Shown: positions 17,500 to 26,242 of the stretch, piece by piece
Layout: every line of letters starts with the position of its first letter
Numbering within the stretch: the stretch's first letter is position 1
From: Flavobacterium sp. UMI-01
Lineage (GTDB): Bacteria > Bacteroidota > Bacteroidia > Flavobacteriales > Flavobacteriaceae
Assembly: GCF_019656315.1 (NCBI RefSeq)
Contig: NZ_BPLU01000073.1
Span: 1-64,000, forward strand
DNA length: 64,000 bases
Reading direction: 5' to 3'
Program-made: the position numbers and the translations under genes
The notes under the pieces: generated by a model
Databases searched by the model: none
What the model saw: only the letters and a program-made list of their open reading frames with translations
Told to the model about the DNA's origin: nothing

Positions 17500-18759
17500 C
17501 TAATACCAACGTTTTTTATTCTGTTTGGAACTGGCTGATTTTCTGGATTTAGTACGTTCTCCACTACGGTTGGAGTTTTTAGGTTTCGTATTGCTTCCTG
17601 ACGCTGTTTCGGGGCTACCTGAATGCCAAGGATAAGGATGGTCGTTAATGGTCTTTACATCAACTTTGATAAGTTTTTGAATGTCTTTCCAATACGCATG
17701 TTCATCTTTACTACAAAAAGAGATCGCAATTCCGCCATTTCCAGCACGTCCTGTTCTACCAATTCGGTGTACATACGTTTCAGGGATATTTGGTAAATCA
17801 AAATTAATCACATAAGGCAGTTGGTCAATATCAATACCACGAGCAGCAATATCAGTAGCTACTAATACGCCCACTTCTTTGTTTTTGAAGGCATCCAGTA
17901 CACGTTGTCTTGCATTTTGAGACTTGTCGCCATGTATGGCTTCGGCAGGAATGTTTTTTTTGCGCAAGGCTTTCACAACATTATCCGCACCATGTTTGGT
18001 TCTGGAAAACACCAACACATCCGTCAAATTTTCATTTTGGATTAAATTGTATAATAAGTTTCGTTTTTCTGTTTTTTCAACAAAATAAATTCGTTGTTCT
18101 ACTTTTTCAGCAGTTGATGAAACAGGAGAAACAGTTACCGTTTCTGGATTAGTCAAGAACATTTCAGCCAATTCTCGAATTGCAATTGGCATTGTTGCTG
18201 AAAACAATAGCGTTTGACGGTTTTTTGGTGTGAGTTTGACAATTTTCTTAACATCGTTTACAAAACCCATATCAAGCATTTGGTCTGCTTCATCAAGTAC
18301 TAAGGTGTGTAAGTGGTCAAGATTAATAAAACCTTGTTTGTGTAAATCCAGCAATCTTCCTGGAGTTGCAATTAAGATGTCAACTCCCGTTTTCAAAGTG
18401 TCAACTTGAGGATTTTGAGAAACCCCACCAAATATAGTTAGTTGTGTTAGATTTGTATATTTAGCATAGGTGTCAAAGCTTTGTCCAATTTGAACCGCTA
18501 ATTCTCGTGTAGGGGTAACAACTAAGGCACGTATCTGTTTGGCTTTTTTGGACGACCCCACAATGCGATGCAATTGATGGATAATCGGAATAGCAAAAGC
18601 GGCTGTTTTACCAGTACCAGTTTGGGCGCAACCAATTAAATCATTTCCAGCTAAAATGAGTGGAATAGATTGTTCTTGAATAGGTGTTGGACTGGTATAA
18701 CCTTCTTCATAGACGGCTTTTTGGATACTTTTAGAAAGTGATAAATCTTCGAATAACAT
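17500..18759 (-). CDS. rhlE: DEAD-box RNA helicase, RhlE group
   Basis: 419 residues. All helicase motifs are in order: Q motif (PTPIQEQSIP), Walker A AQTGTGKT, PTRELA, TPGR, DEAD, SAT, then the second RecA domain with ARGIDIDQLPYVINFDLP and HRIGRTGR. The C-terminal 40 residues are basic and Ser/Lys/Arg-rich, a common RNA-binding tail. It would act in ribosome assembly or RNA turnover. Upstream on the minus strand there is a TATCTTTG (-7 type) at 18811-18804 and a 6-bp hairpin CACTGT...ACAGTG at 18777-18795 in the 5' leader, which could influence translation. Confidence 0.92.
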   Translation of the reverse strand: MLFEDLSLSKSIQKAVYEEGYTSPTPIQEQSIPLILAGNDLIGCAQTGTGKTAAFAIPIIHQLHRIVGSSKKAKQIRALVVTPTRELAVQIGQSFDTYAKYTNLTQLTIFGGVSQNPQVDTLKTGVDILIATPGRLLDLHKQGFINLDHLHTLVLDEADQMLDMGFVNDVKKIVKLTPKNRQTLLFSATMPIAIRELAEMFLTNPETVTVSPVSSTAEKVEQRIYFVEKTEKRNLLYNLIQNENLTDVLVFSRTKHGADNVVKALRKKNIPAEAIHGDKSQNARQRVLDAFKNKEVGVLVATDIAARGIDIDQLPYVINFDLPNIPETYVHRIGRTGRAGNGGIAISFCSKDEHAYWKDIQKLIKVDVKTINDHPYPWHSGSPETASGSNTKPKNSNRSGERTKSRKSASSKQNKKRWY

Positions 18760-18872
18760 ATTTTTGAAATTAAAAACACTGTAATTTGTACAGTGAGCTA
18801 GCGCAAAGATAGTGTTATTTATTTAGACCCTTGTGTGATTGCTGTTTCTAGGTGTTTTATTAGAAAAACCAA

Positions 18873-19901
18873 TTAAGGATTGGCTTTGATAAAATCGGTA
18901 ACTAAATAAGCTATTAATTGTCCAATGAGATGGTTGTTCTTCTCTCCATCCAAGTCGGGAGCACCTTCACAGATATGGAGATAAGTGGCGTTTTTATGTT
19001 TTCCAAAATAAGCTATAAATTGGCGTAATTCCTCTATAGAAAAACCGCTCAAAGTCATAGCACTGCTGGCAATGTTAGGCAGTGCATCTAAGTCAACTTC
19101 GATACCGTAAGAATCTGTTTTGATGAACTCATATGCAGTTATGATTTCTTCTAAAAAGTTTCTTTCTCCACGTACTTTTATACTGTCGTAGGTATTGTAT
19201 CGTATTCTTTCATCTGTTTTTTTGATTAAATCTAAAACATTTTTTGAAACATGGTTTTCGTGTAATCCAAAAACAAAATACTTTTTTAAAAAACCTTCGT
19301 TGTATGCATAAGAAAAAGCGTTTCCGCTATGACGTCCCTCTAGAATTCTAAAATCAGAGTGGGCGTCAAAATTAATAGCGTTTACTGGTTTACCCTTGGC
19401 AAGTGCAGCGCCTTTAATATTTCCGTAGGCGTTGTTTTGTCCGCCTCCAATAATGATAGGGGTTTTGCCAGCTTTGATAATACTAAAAATGATATGAGAA
19501 ACTTCTTTGTCAATTTTTTCAACCAGTTTGCTTAGTTTTAAGCGATGGTCCATTATTTTAAAATCGAGGTTTTTGGCTTCAATCATTTCAGCCTCAACGT
19601 CTATTTCGCCTAAAACGATGATTTGATTTCCTTTGCAAAAACGATTGTGCTGAATGTTGGCGATGCTTTTTAAAGCTGTTTTCCAGGCAGATGCAGCACC
19701 AGGTCGTCCTGAATTAGCTTGTATTCCTACGTCCTCGGGAATGCCAATTAAAACATATTTCGCTTCAGCATTTTTAATAAAGGTAATAGGATCTTCACCA
19801 TTAGGAATGGTTATCATTTTTTCTCCAAATTTTATTTCACCACTTCTGTGGTTGGTAATTTTTGCAAGATCCTTTATTGTAAAAGGCAAAAGCTTATCCA
19901 T
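18873..19901 (-). CDS. Formimidoylglutamase/arginase-family ureohydrolase with an altered metal site
   Basis: 342 residues of the ureohydrolase fold. The second and third metal motifs are present: NFDAHSDFR and EVDLDALP (normally DxHxD and SxDxDxxDP). The first motif, usually GGxH with the His binding manganese, reads GGGQNNAYG: the codon is CAA (Gln). In Flavobacteriia close homologues are annotated as formimidoylglutamase (histidine breakdown) but no other hut gene is nearby. It stands alone between rhlE and a divergent gene. Loss of the first His may reduce or change metal binding, so the activity is uncertain. Confidence 0.75.
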   Translation of the reverse strand: MDKLLPFTIKDLAKITNHRSGEIKFGEKMITIPNGEDPITFIKNAEAKYVLIGIPEDVGIQANSGRPGAASAWKTALKSIANIQHNRFCKGNQIIVLGEIDVEAEMIEAKNLDFKIMDHRLKLSKLVEKIDKEVSHIIFSIIKAGKTPIIIGGGQNNAYGNIKGAALAKGKPVNAINFDAHSDFRILEGRHSGNAFSYAYNEGFLKKYFVFGLHENHVSKNVLDLIKKTDERIRYNTYDSIKVRGERNFLEEIITAYEFIKTDSYGIEVDLDALPNIASSAMTLSGFSIEELRQFIAYFGKHKNATYLHICEGAPDLDGEKNNHLIGQLIAYLVTDFIKANP

Positions 19902-20013
19902 GAAAAAATATTTTTTTTACCAAAAATACTATAATTGTATTAACTAACGTTATAACATGAATATATATTCATTAAATTTGGAAAACAAATTATAAAAAAC
20001 AAACAATTTAAAA

Positions 20014-20907
20014 ATGGAAAATCAACAAAGTAATTCAAGCTTAAAAGCAGTTATTGCTGTTTTGGCAATTTTATTAGTAGGAAGCTTAGTTTATATATTT
20101 AAAGTTTCATCTGATGTAGAAAATGTTCAAACGGAATTAAATACAACAGTTACTGAAAAAGAATCAGTAATGAAAGATTTACAAGAACTAAAAGCTACGT
20201 ATGATGCTGCTATTGCTGAAAACACTTCCATGTCTGAAGAACTGATAAAAGAAAGAGATAAAGTAGTAAGTTTAATGGCTGATTTGAGTAAATCAAAAGG
20301 GGATGTTTCAAAATTCAGATCCCAATATCAAGCTCTTCAAAATAATATGAAAGCATTAATGGCTGAAAATGAAGGTTTGAAAAAACAAAACACCAAGTTG
20401 ACGGTACAGCGTGATAGTACTCAGGTGGTTTTAGTTGAAGCTAAAAAGACTAACGAGGTGTTAGTGTCTCAAAATGATGAATTGGCTAAAACGGTTGAAA
20501 AAGGAGCAAAATTATCTATAGTGAATTTGAAAACATCGGCTTATAATGTGAAGAGTCCAGGTCTTTTTAGAAGTTCAGAAAAACAAGTTGAAACAGATAA
20601 AGCCAGTAGGGCAGATATGCTTAAAATTAGCTTTACCATTGCTGAAAATCAAATTGCAAAATCAGGGGATAAAACGTATTATGTGCAAATTATTGATAGT
20701 AAGAATAATGTTTTGGGAGATAAGAAAACTCAAAATTTTGGTGAAAAATCATTGTCATATAGTTTTGCAACTACTGTGAAATATGAAAATAAAACAGTTC
20801 AGGTTTCTGAAAATTTACCTGGCAAAGATTTTGCAAAAGGCACTTATTATGTAAATGTTTTTGACAAGGATGTTTTGGTTTCTAAATCTAGTTTTGATTT
20901 GAAATAA
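20014..20907 (+). CDS. Membrane-anchored coiled-coil protein of unknown function
   Basis: 297 residues. A single membrane segment (about 10-30) is followed by a long heptad-like region rich in Glu, Lys and Leu (about 33-170), predicted to be coiled coil, and a globular beta-rich C-terminal domain (about 175-297) starting NLKTSAYNVKSPGLFRSSEK. The topology suggests a short cytoplasmic tail and a periplasmic body. I do not recognise a named family. It is alone on its strand and ends at a bidirectional terminator. Confidence 0.75.
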   Translation: MENQQSNSSLKAVIAVLAILLVGSLVYIFKVSSDVENVQTELNTTVTEKESVMKDLQELKATYDAAIAENTSMSEELIKERDKVVSLMADLSKSKGDVSKFRSQYQALQNNMKALMAENEGLKKQNTKLTVQRDSTQVVLVEAKKTNEVLVSQNDELAKTVEKGAKLSIVNLKTSAYNVKSPGLFRSSEKQVETDKASRADMLKISFTIAENQIAKSGDKTYYVQIIDSKNNVLGDKKTQNFGEKSLSYSFATTVKYENKTVQVSENLPGKDFAKGTYYVNVFDKDVLVSKSSFDLK

Positions 20908-20927
20908 GATAAAAAAATAAAGCGTAT

Positions 20928-20956
20928 AAAAAAAGGAGCATTTTGCTCCTTTTTTT
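20928..20956. terminator. Bidirectional terminator
   Basis: GGAGCA and TGCTCC flank a 3-base loop (20935-20949), with an A run before and a T run after; it separates two convergent genes. Confidence 0.85.
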
Positions 20957-20963
20957 ATTTCGG

Positions 20964-22013
20964 TTATTCTGAGACGGTAATTTCAAACATCTTATCCCAA
21001 TTTTTTCCAGTCACAAAAATAGTTTTTGTTTTAGGGTTATAAGCTATTCCGTTTAAAACATCGTCAATTGTAGCGTTTGTAAATTTTCGTAATCCTGATA
21101 AATCTAAGATTCCTTCAACGGCACCATTTGTAGGGTTTACTACGGCTATGGCGTCTTTCATCCATACATTGGTGTATATTTTACCCTCAATCCATTCTAA
21201 TTCATTAATGGCTTTTATTTTGGCATTTCCGGCATAAACATTAATGTAGTCAATCATTTTTTGAGTAGCTGGATTCATTTTCCAAATTTTTTCTGTTTTG
21301 TCTGTTTGGTACAAATGTGTACCATCATTTGTCATTCCCCAGCCTTCAATATCTTTTTCGTAAGCAAAGGTTTTTTCTAATTTTAAGGTTTTAGCATTAT
21401 ATATAAATCCTGTTTTTTCTTGCCAAGTCAATTGGTAAAGTTTATCATTCAAAATTGTAATGCCTTCCCCAAAATATTTTGCATCTAAATCAGTTTGTTG
21501 GAAAACTTTTCCTGTCTTATAATCGTATTTTCTGATGTAGGATTTGCCTTTTAGTCCCGTGCTTTCGTATAATGTGTCTTTGTAAAATTCAAGACCTTCA
21601 GTAAAGGAATTGGTATCGTGTGGGTAGGTGTTTATGATTTTGTATTTTAATAATTTTGGGGTAACATTGGAAACAAGCTCTACTCTTGCGGTTGTTTCAG
21701 CACTTTGGCCTTCATAGTAAACCAAAGCTTTTAGGTTTTGGTATCCTAATTTTTGATTTTTAAATTCCAAAGGTAATTTTGTATTCCCTTTAGTTGTGCC
21801 TACTTTTTGGTCATTAACATAGTACACAATACTGTCAATTTCTTTTTCGTTAAGATTTACTATACCTAAATCGATTTTGTCTTGAGGTTGGTATTGTGCT
21901 GAATATTTTGCTGAATCAAAGCTAAAGATAGAATTTTCACCTTTTTTTTTATATCCGCAATTAGTAATTGTCATTCCTAATAAAATGACATATAGTAAGT
22001 TATGTTTTTTCAT
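20964..22013 (-). CDS. Glutaminyl-peptide cyclotransferase (glutamine cyclotransferase family), lipoprotein
   Basis: 349 residues from ATG at 22013. The N-terminus MKKHNLLYVILLGMTITNCG is a lipoprotein signal with Cys19. The first 130 residues are an Ig-like extension; the rest is the five-bladed propeller of plant-type QC: NTYPHDTNSFTEGLEFYKD, YESTGLKGKSYIRKYDYKTG, GEGITILNDKLYQLTW, NELEWIEGKIYTNVW and LNGIAYNPKTKTIFVTGKNWD. It converts N-terminal Gln to pyroglutamate on exported proteins, which in this phylum matters for type IX secretion cargo that begin with Gln. The open frame continues to 22211, but that extension lies in the SRP RNA gene and is not coding. Confidence 0.87.
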   Translation of the reverse strand: MKKHNLLYVILLGMTITNCGYKKKGENSIFSFDSAKYSAQYQPQDKIDLGIVNLNEKEIDSIVYYVNDQKVGTTKGNTKLPLEFKNQKLGYQNLKALVYYEGQSAETTARVELVSNVTPKLLKYKIINTYPHDTNSFTEGLEFYKDTLYESTGLKGKSYIRKYDYKTGKVFQQTDLDAKYFGEGITILNDKLYQLTWQEKTGFIYNAKTLKLEKTFAYEKDIEGWGMTNDGTHLYQTDKTEKIWKMNPATQKMIDYINVYAGNAKIKAINELEWIEGKIYTNVWMKDAIAVVNPTNGAVEGILDLSGLRKFTNATIDDVLNGIAYNPKTKTIFVTGKNWDKMFEITVSE

Positions 22014-22068
22014 GATTGAATTATTAATTAGTCCAATATACAATGTTATTTTTAAGAGTGCAAAGCCC

Positions 22069-22098
22069 TTGCAAAAATATAAAAAGATTGTATATTTG
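22069..22098 (+). promoter_or_regulatory. Promoter of the SRP RNA gene
   Basis: TTG at 22069-22071 and TATATTTG at 22091-22098 are separated by 19 bases, a textbook Bacteroidota promoter. The predicted start coincides with the first base of the RNA at about 22103. Confidence 0.8.
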
Positions 22099-22102
22099 CA
22101 CC

Positions 22103-22196
22103 GGCAAGTCCTACACGACCAGCTCCTGCTGACTCCCCCAGGATGGGAACATAGCAAGGGTAAGTGGTTGAGCGGTGCGATGTAGGTCGCTTGCCT
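22103..22196 (+). ncRNA. ffs: Signal recognition particle RNA, bacterial small type (4.5S)
   Basis: About 93 bases. The terminal stem GGCAAG (22103-22108) pairs with CTTGCC (22190-22195), and the next bases TCCTACACGACC pair roughly with GGTGCGATGTAGG. The apical part carries the conserved SRP domain IV loop, CCAGGATGGGAACATAGCAA with GGGTAAG, where Ffh binds. A T run follows at 22196-22201 and serves as terminator. The RNA overlaps a spurious N-terminal extension of the antisense frame. Confidence 0.93.
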
Positions 22197-22334
22197 TTTT
22201 TTAAATAACACAAACGTAGTCTTCCTTAGTGAAGATTTTTTTATTTTTGGACGTTTTTAAATTAAGGTTTATCTCGAACGGATTAAATGTTTAGAATTAT
22301 AAGCATTTTCATTTTGTAAATAATATGAATTTTA

Positions 22335-22389
22335 ACCATTAAGAAGTTAAGAAAAATGAAGCCTTAATGACTCTTAACTTCTTAATGGT
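22335..22389. repeat. Perfect 18-bp inverted repeat, Flavobacterium-type intergenic hairpin
   Basis: ACCATTAAGAAGTTAAGA (22335-22352) and its exact reverse complement (22372-22389) enclose a 19-base loop. There is no U run, so it is not a standard terminator. It lies between the SRP RNA and the SDR gene. The 22014-22453 gap otherwise holds only the SRP RNA and its promoter. Confidence 0.75.
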
Positions 22390-22453
22390 GAATTTTATTT
22401 TAGTATATAAAACTTAGTTTTAAAAGTAATGTCCATATATAATAGGTAGCATC

Positions 22454-23257
22454 ATGAGTAAAGTAGTTTTGATTACAGGAGGTTCTTCGGGAATTGGGAA
22501 ATCAATTGGCGAGTTTTTGCATCAAAAAGGATTCACGGTTTATGGTACCAGTCGTAATCCAGAGCGAATTACGAATTCTGTATTTCCATTACTCACTTTA
22601 GATGTGACGCAAGTGAGTACTATCCAGACAGCCGTAACTGAAATTATCGCACGTTCAGGGCGTATTGATGTAGTGATTAATAATGCAGGTGTTGGAATTA
22701 CAGGTCCTTTGGAGGAAATTCCCACTAAGGAAATCAAGAATAATTTTGAGACTAATTTTTTTGGTCCCATTGAAGTGATGAAAGCGGTCTTGCCACAAAT
22801 GCGTGCTCAAAAATCGGGATTAATTATCAATATAACTTCGATTGCAGGATACATGGGATTGCCGTATCGTTCGGTTTATTCGGCTTCTAAAGGAGCTTTA
22901 GAATTGATAACAGAGGCTTTGCGGATGGAGGTAAAACTATTTGGAATTCAAATTACCAATGTGGCTCCCGGAGATTTTGCTACTAATATTGCCTCTGGTC
23001 GTTATCATGCCCCTGTGCTTTCAGGCTCAGCTTATGAAAAGGTATATGGGCAGATGCTAAGAACAATGGACGAACATGTAGATAGTGGTAGTGATCCACT
23101 AGATATGGCTGTGGCAGTCTATCAAATTATCCAAACCTCTAAACCAAAAGTACATTATAAAGTAGGGGCTTTTATGCAAAAGTTTTCGATTGTGTTGAAG
23201 CGAATTTTACCTGATAAACTGTATGAAAAAATGCTAATGAATCATTATAAGTTGTAA
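22454..23257 (+). CDS. SDR-family oxidoreductase, unknown substrate
   Basis: 267 residues. Cofactor motif TGGSSGIG near the start, NNAG in the middle, catalytic YSASK. The TSRNPER segment after beta strand 2 suggests NADP preference through the Arg. The C-terminal part with TSKPKVHYKVG and ILPDKLYEKML resembles the fungal/bacterial 17beta-HSD-like SDRs used on lipids or hydrophobic ketones; the true substrate cannot be told. The next gene, an outer-membrane-type protein, follows after 15 bases and is probably co-transcribed. Confidence 0.8.
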   Translation: MSKVVLITGGSSGIGKSIGEFLHQKGFTVYGTSRNPERITNSVFPLLTLDVTQVSTIQTAVTEIIARSGRIDVVINNAGVGITGPLEEIPTKEIKNNFETNFFGPIEVMKAVLPQMRAQKSGLIINITSIAGYMGLPYRSVYSASKGALELITEALRMEVKLFGIQITNVAPGDFATNIASGRYHAPVLSGSAYEKVYGQMLRTMDEHVDSGSDPLDMAVAVYQIIQTSKPKVHYKVGAFMQKFSIVLKRILPDKLYEKMLMNHYKL

Positions 23258-23272
23258 ATCAACAATCCTAAT

Positions 23273-24382
23273 ATGAAAAACATCTATTTACTTCTCATTC
23301 CAATATTTTTCATTTCTTGTTCTCCTAGAATTGTAACGAAAGTTACTCACAATCAAGGGATTCAATTGGCTTTTCAAGAAGTTGTTGTCATTCCTGAAAA
23401 TACACCTTTTGGCATACCTTATAAAAAAATAGGTGAAACTCAAGCAGGAGATAGTGGTTTTACGGTAAATTGTGGGTACAATGTAATGATTGATTTGCTT
23501 AAAAATGAAGCGTTGAAAAACGGTGCCAATGTTTTACGCATAACAAAGCATATTTATCCAAGTGTTTTTGGAAGTTCTTGTCATAGGATAAAAGCGGATT
23601 TATTATTGGTAGAAGACATCAAAAGCTTAAAAAGCAATTGGAATAATACCAGTCCAATACAAACAGAAACAAACGATTATGTTGAAAATAAACGTATTGA
23701 AAATGGCGAAGCAGCTGCTGTAATCGCTACATCTAGTGGGATTTTTAAAAAAAATAAGGATTCAAGATTTATTGTGATTGCTACTGTTGGCCCTAGTTTT
23801 AGGGTGGCTAAGACACCAGAGAATGCCTCTGCTGAACAAAAAGCATATATTAAAAAATTGAAATCGGGTTTGGGTTACGAGTTGTCGGGTTACTACATGA
23901 AAGATGAAAATACGGGATTTGGACTAAAATATAATGCTTATAAATCGAGTGGTTCCTTATCAAATCAAACGATAGAATTAGGAGATGGTTCTACATGGAC
24001 GGGGACTGTTTCTGATGCTATTGCAATTCAATTTATAGGTGCTTCTTTTCTATACAGTGAAGGGCAACGTGCTCGAGTAGGGGAAGGAACAATGGAGTTG
24101 GCTTTGGGATATATGGGCTACAAAGATTTGGCTACTTTTTCAGGAAATAGAATGACTATAAAAGGAGGTAATTTAGGAATTGTTGGTGGTTTTGGTTATC
24201 AATTTAGAATAAGTCCGAATTTTTTGGTGGGACCTCAAGTGAATTTTGTTGGAGGAGTTTTGAATAAAGTTACGCTAACGTATCCCGATGGCAGTAAGCA
24301 AAAAGTTAAATTTGAAGAAGACAATGAAAAGGAAAATTTATGGCGAATTGATTTGGCTATAGGTGCTAAATTTAGATTTTAA
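23273..24382 (+). CDS. Lipoprotein with C-terminal outer-membrane beta-barrel-like region
   Basis: 369 residues. The N-terminus MKNIYLLLIPIFFISCSP has a lipobox ISC (Cys16). The first 110 residues form a small domain around a conserved-looking NGANVLRITKH segment; from about 165 on the sequence alternates Gly/aromatic and polar residues as in OmpA/OprF-like barrels, ending GAKFRF with a terminal Phe. Two topologies in one protein are unusual but not rare in Flavobacteriia. Function unknown. Confidence 0.65.
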   Translation: MKNIYLLLIPIFFISCSPRIVTKVTHNQGIQLAFQEVVVIPENTPFGIPYKKIGETQAGDSGFTVNCGYNVMIDLLKNEALKNGANVLRITKHIYPSVFGSSCHRIKADLLLVEDIKSLKSNWNNTSPIQTETNDYVENKRIENGEAAAVIATSSGIFKKNKDSRFIVIATVGPSFRVAKTPENASAEQKAYIKKLKSGLGYELSGYYMKDENTGFGLKYNAYKSSGSLSNQTIELGDGSTWTGTVSDAIAIQFIGASFLYSEGQRARVGEGTMELALGYMGYKDLATFSGNRMTIKGGNLGIVGGFGYQFRISPNFLVGPQVNFVGGVLNKVTLTYPDGSKQKVKFEEDNEKENLWRIDLAIGAKFRF

Positions 24383-24386
24383 ACTG

Positions 24387-24394
24387 TAAATTTG
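24387..24394 (+). promoter_or_regulatory. -7 box upstream of the talC leader
   Basis: TAAATTTG matches the consensus. A start near 24401 would put the whole structured element at 24428-24545 within a 5' leader of about 177 bases. No -33 TTG was found at the usual distance. Confidence 0.45.
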
Positions 24395-24427
24395 CGTTGT
24401 TTTTGGGAAACAAAAACTTGATTATGA

Positions 24428-24545
24428 GATGGAATGCGTGAGGGATAGTAGTGGAAAGCCCACAGTATTATGTAGCGATAGCGAAATAATACGAGGACTT
24501 GTAACGAATAGCCCGACCCGTAGTTTTTACGTAGGGTCACGCCCA
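24428..24545 (+). ncRNA. Structured 5' leader element resembling the Flavo-1 RNA family
   Basis: GCGTGA (24436-24441) pairs with TCACGC (24537-24542), closing a multi-stem element. Inside are a hairpin GTATTAT/ATAATAC (24465-24471 with 24486-24492), GGGATAGTAGTGGAAA on the left, ACGAATAGCCCG on the right, and a hairpin from ACCC (24516) to GGGT (24537). A second copy of the same layout with different stems lies at 37609-37690. The name Flavo-1 is from memory of a published flavobacterial motif of unknown function and needs a covariance-model check. Confidence 0.6.
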
Positions 24546-24577
24546 AATATTGAGACAATTAATATAAATAGATAAGT

Positions 24578-25234
24578 ATGAAATTTTTTATTGACACGGC
24601 TAATTTAGCTCAGATTAAAGAAGCGCAAGAATTAGGCGTTTTAGACGGGGTAACGACAAATCCATCATTGATGGCTAAAGAAGGAATCACAGGGAAAAAT
24701 AATATCTTGAAACATTATGTGGATATTTGCAATCTCGTGGAAGGAGATGTAAGTGCTGAAGTAAATGCTTTGGACTTTGACGGAATGGTAAAAGAGGGAG
24801 AGGAATTGGCTGATTTACACGAGCAAATCGTGGTTAAATTACCCATGACCAAAGAAGGTGTAAAAGCAGCAAAGTATTTTTCGGATAAAGGGATTAAAAC
24901 AAATGTAACTTTAGTTTTCTCAGCAGGTCAAGCTTTATTAGCGGCTAAAGCTGGTGCAACTTATGTTTCTCCTTTTATTGGTCGTTTGGATGATGTTTCA
25001 ACTGATGGATTGAATTTGATTCAAGAAATTAGAGAGATTTATGATAACTACGGATATGAAACACAAATATTAGCAGCTTCTGTACGTCACACGATGCATA
25101 TTGTAAACTGTGCCAAAATTGGAGCAGACGTGATGACAGGACCATTGTCTGCTATTGCTGGATTGTTGAAACACCCTTTGACAGATATTGGATTGGCACA
25201 GTTTGTTGCTGATTTTGAAAAAGGGAACAAATAA
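24578..25234 (+). CDS. Transaldolase, short TalC/fructose-6-phosphate aldolase subfamily
   Basis: 218 residues, one compact TIM barrel. Motifs: MKFFIDTANLAQIKEAQELGVLDGVTTNP, then KLPMTKEGVKAAK with the Schiff-base Lys, NVTLVFSAGQALLAAKAGA, YVSPFIGRLDD. This is the usual transaldolase of Flavobacteriia, which lack the long TalB type. It links the pentose phosphate pathway to glycolysis. The leader upstream is structured (24428-24545), so post-transcriptional control is possible. A bidirectional terminator follows. Confidence 0.9.
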   Translation: MKFFIDTANLAQIKEAQELGVLDGVTTNPSLMAKEGITGKNNILKHYVDICNLVEGDVSAEVNALDFDGMVKEGEELADLHEQIVVKLPMTKEGVKAAKYFSDKGIKTNVTLVFSAGQALLAAKAGATYVSPFIGRLDDVSTDGLNLIQEIREIYDNYGYETQILAASVRHTMHIVNCAKIGADVMTGPLSAIAGLLKHPLTDIGLAQFVADFEKGNK

Positions 25235-25248
25235 GTCGGTTCCAACGT

Positions 25249-25288
25249 AAAAAAAAGGCTCGTTTTATTGAAAAACGAGCCTTTTTTT
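25249..25288. terminator. Bidirectional terminator between talC and cysM
   Basis: AAGGCTCGTTTT and AAAAACGAGCCTT form a stem of about 12 bp with a 4-base loop; A and T runs flank it on both sides. Confidence 0.88.
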
Positions 25289-25305
25289 GTGTTGTGAAAT
25301 TATTT

Positions 25306-26196
25306 TTAGTCAAAAAGGTCAGAAGACAAATAACGGTCACCACGGTCACAAATTATAGCAACCACTACACCTGATTCTAGTTGGTTGGCAATTTTTACAG
25401 CTACTGCCACGGAACCGCCGCTACTCATTCCTGCAAATATCCCTTCTTCCAGTGCCAAGCGTTTTGTCATGGCGCGGGCTTCGGCTTCGGAAACGTCAAT
25501 GGTTTGATCGACTTTGGAAGGGTTAAATATTTTTGGTAAATATTCTTGAGGCCATTTGCGAATTCCTGGAATTTGGGAACCCTCACTCGGTTGGGCACCA
25601 ATGATTTGTATATTAGAATTTTTTTCTTTCAAAAAAGTAGAAGTTCCCATAATAGTTCCTGTAGTTCCCATTGCAGACACAAAATGTGTTATTTCTCCGG
25701 CGGTATCTCTCCATATTTCGGGACCTGTGGTATGGTAATGTGCTTTCCAGTTGTCATCATTAGCAAATTGATTTAGCATGATATAGCCCCCTTCGGCTAC
25801 TTTTTTATCTGCATAATCTCTAGAACCTATGATGCCTTCTTTGGCAGATGTTAAAATAACAGTAGCTCCATACGCACGCATGGTTTGTGTACGTTCTTTT
25901 GTAGAATCTTCGGGTAATATTAGCTCGATTTCGATGCCTAATAATTGGGCAATCATGGCAAGAGCAATTCCAGTATTTCCACTCGTGGCTTCAATAAGTT
26001 TATCTCCTTTTTTGATTTCGCCACGGTCAAGGGCACCTTTTATCATATAGTAAGCAGCCCTGTCTTTGACGCTTCCCCCAGGGTTATTTCCTTCAAGCTT
26101 TAAAAGTAGTTTTACGTTTTTATTGGGAACCAAGTTGACTGTTTCAACCAAAGGAGTGTTCCCTATTAAGTCAACTAATTTTTGAGGTTTCATCAT
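25306..26196 (-). CDS. cysM: Cysteine synthase (O-acetylserine sulfhydrylase), CysM/CysK fold-type II PLP enzyme
   Basis: 296 residues. PLP lysine in EGNNPGGSVKDRA (Lys44), substrate loop EATSGNTGIAL, phosphate-binding GTTGT, and SGGSVAVA near the C-terminus. It makes cysteine from O-acetylserine and sulfide (or thiosulfate). The length and the sequence GNNPGGSVKDR favour the CysM branch, but CysK activity is not excluded. It follows cysE after 46 bases on the same strand, so both steps of cysteine synthesis form one unit, and both lie downstream of the poly-Cys leader ORF at 27087-27158. Confidence 0.92.
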   Translation of the reverse strand: MMKPQKLVDLIGNTPLVETVNLVPNKNVKLLLKLEGNNPGGSVKDRAAYYMIKGALDRGEIKKGDKLIEATSGNTGIALAMIAQLLGIEIELILPEDSTKERTQTMRAYGATVILTSAKEGIIGSRDYADKKVAEGGYIMLNQFANDDNWKAHYHTTGPEIWRDTAGEITHFVSAMGTTGTIMGTSTFLKEKNSNIQIIGAQPSEGSQIPGIRKWPQEYLPKIFNPSKVDQTIDVSEAEARAMTKRLALEEGIFAGMSSGGSVAVAVKIANQLESGVVVAIICDRGDRYLSSDLFD

Positions 26197-26242
26197 GCAA
26201 TTGTTATTTGAGTTGTCAGAATCGGGTTTTGATGATTCTGGA

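Noticed and set aside
22014..22211. N-terminal extension of the glutamine cyclotransferase frame up to 22211
   Set aside because: It is antisense to the SRP RNA gene and rich in unlikely residues; the lipoprotein signal begins at ATG 22013.
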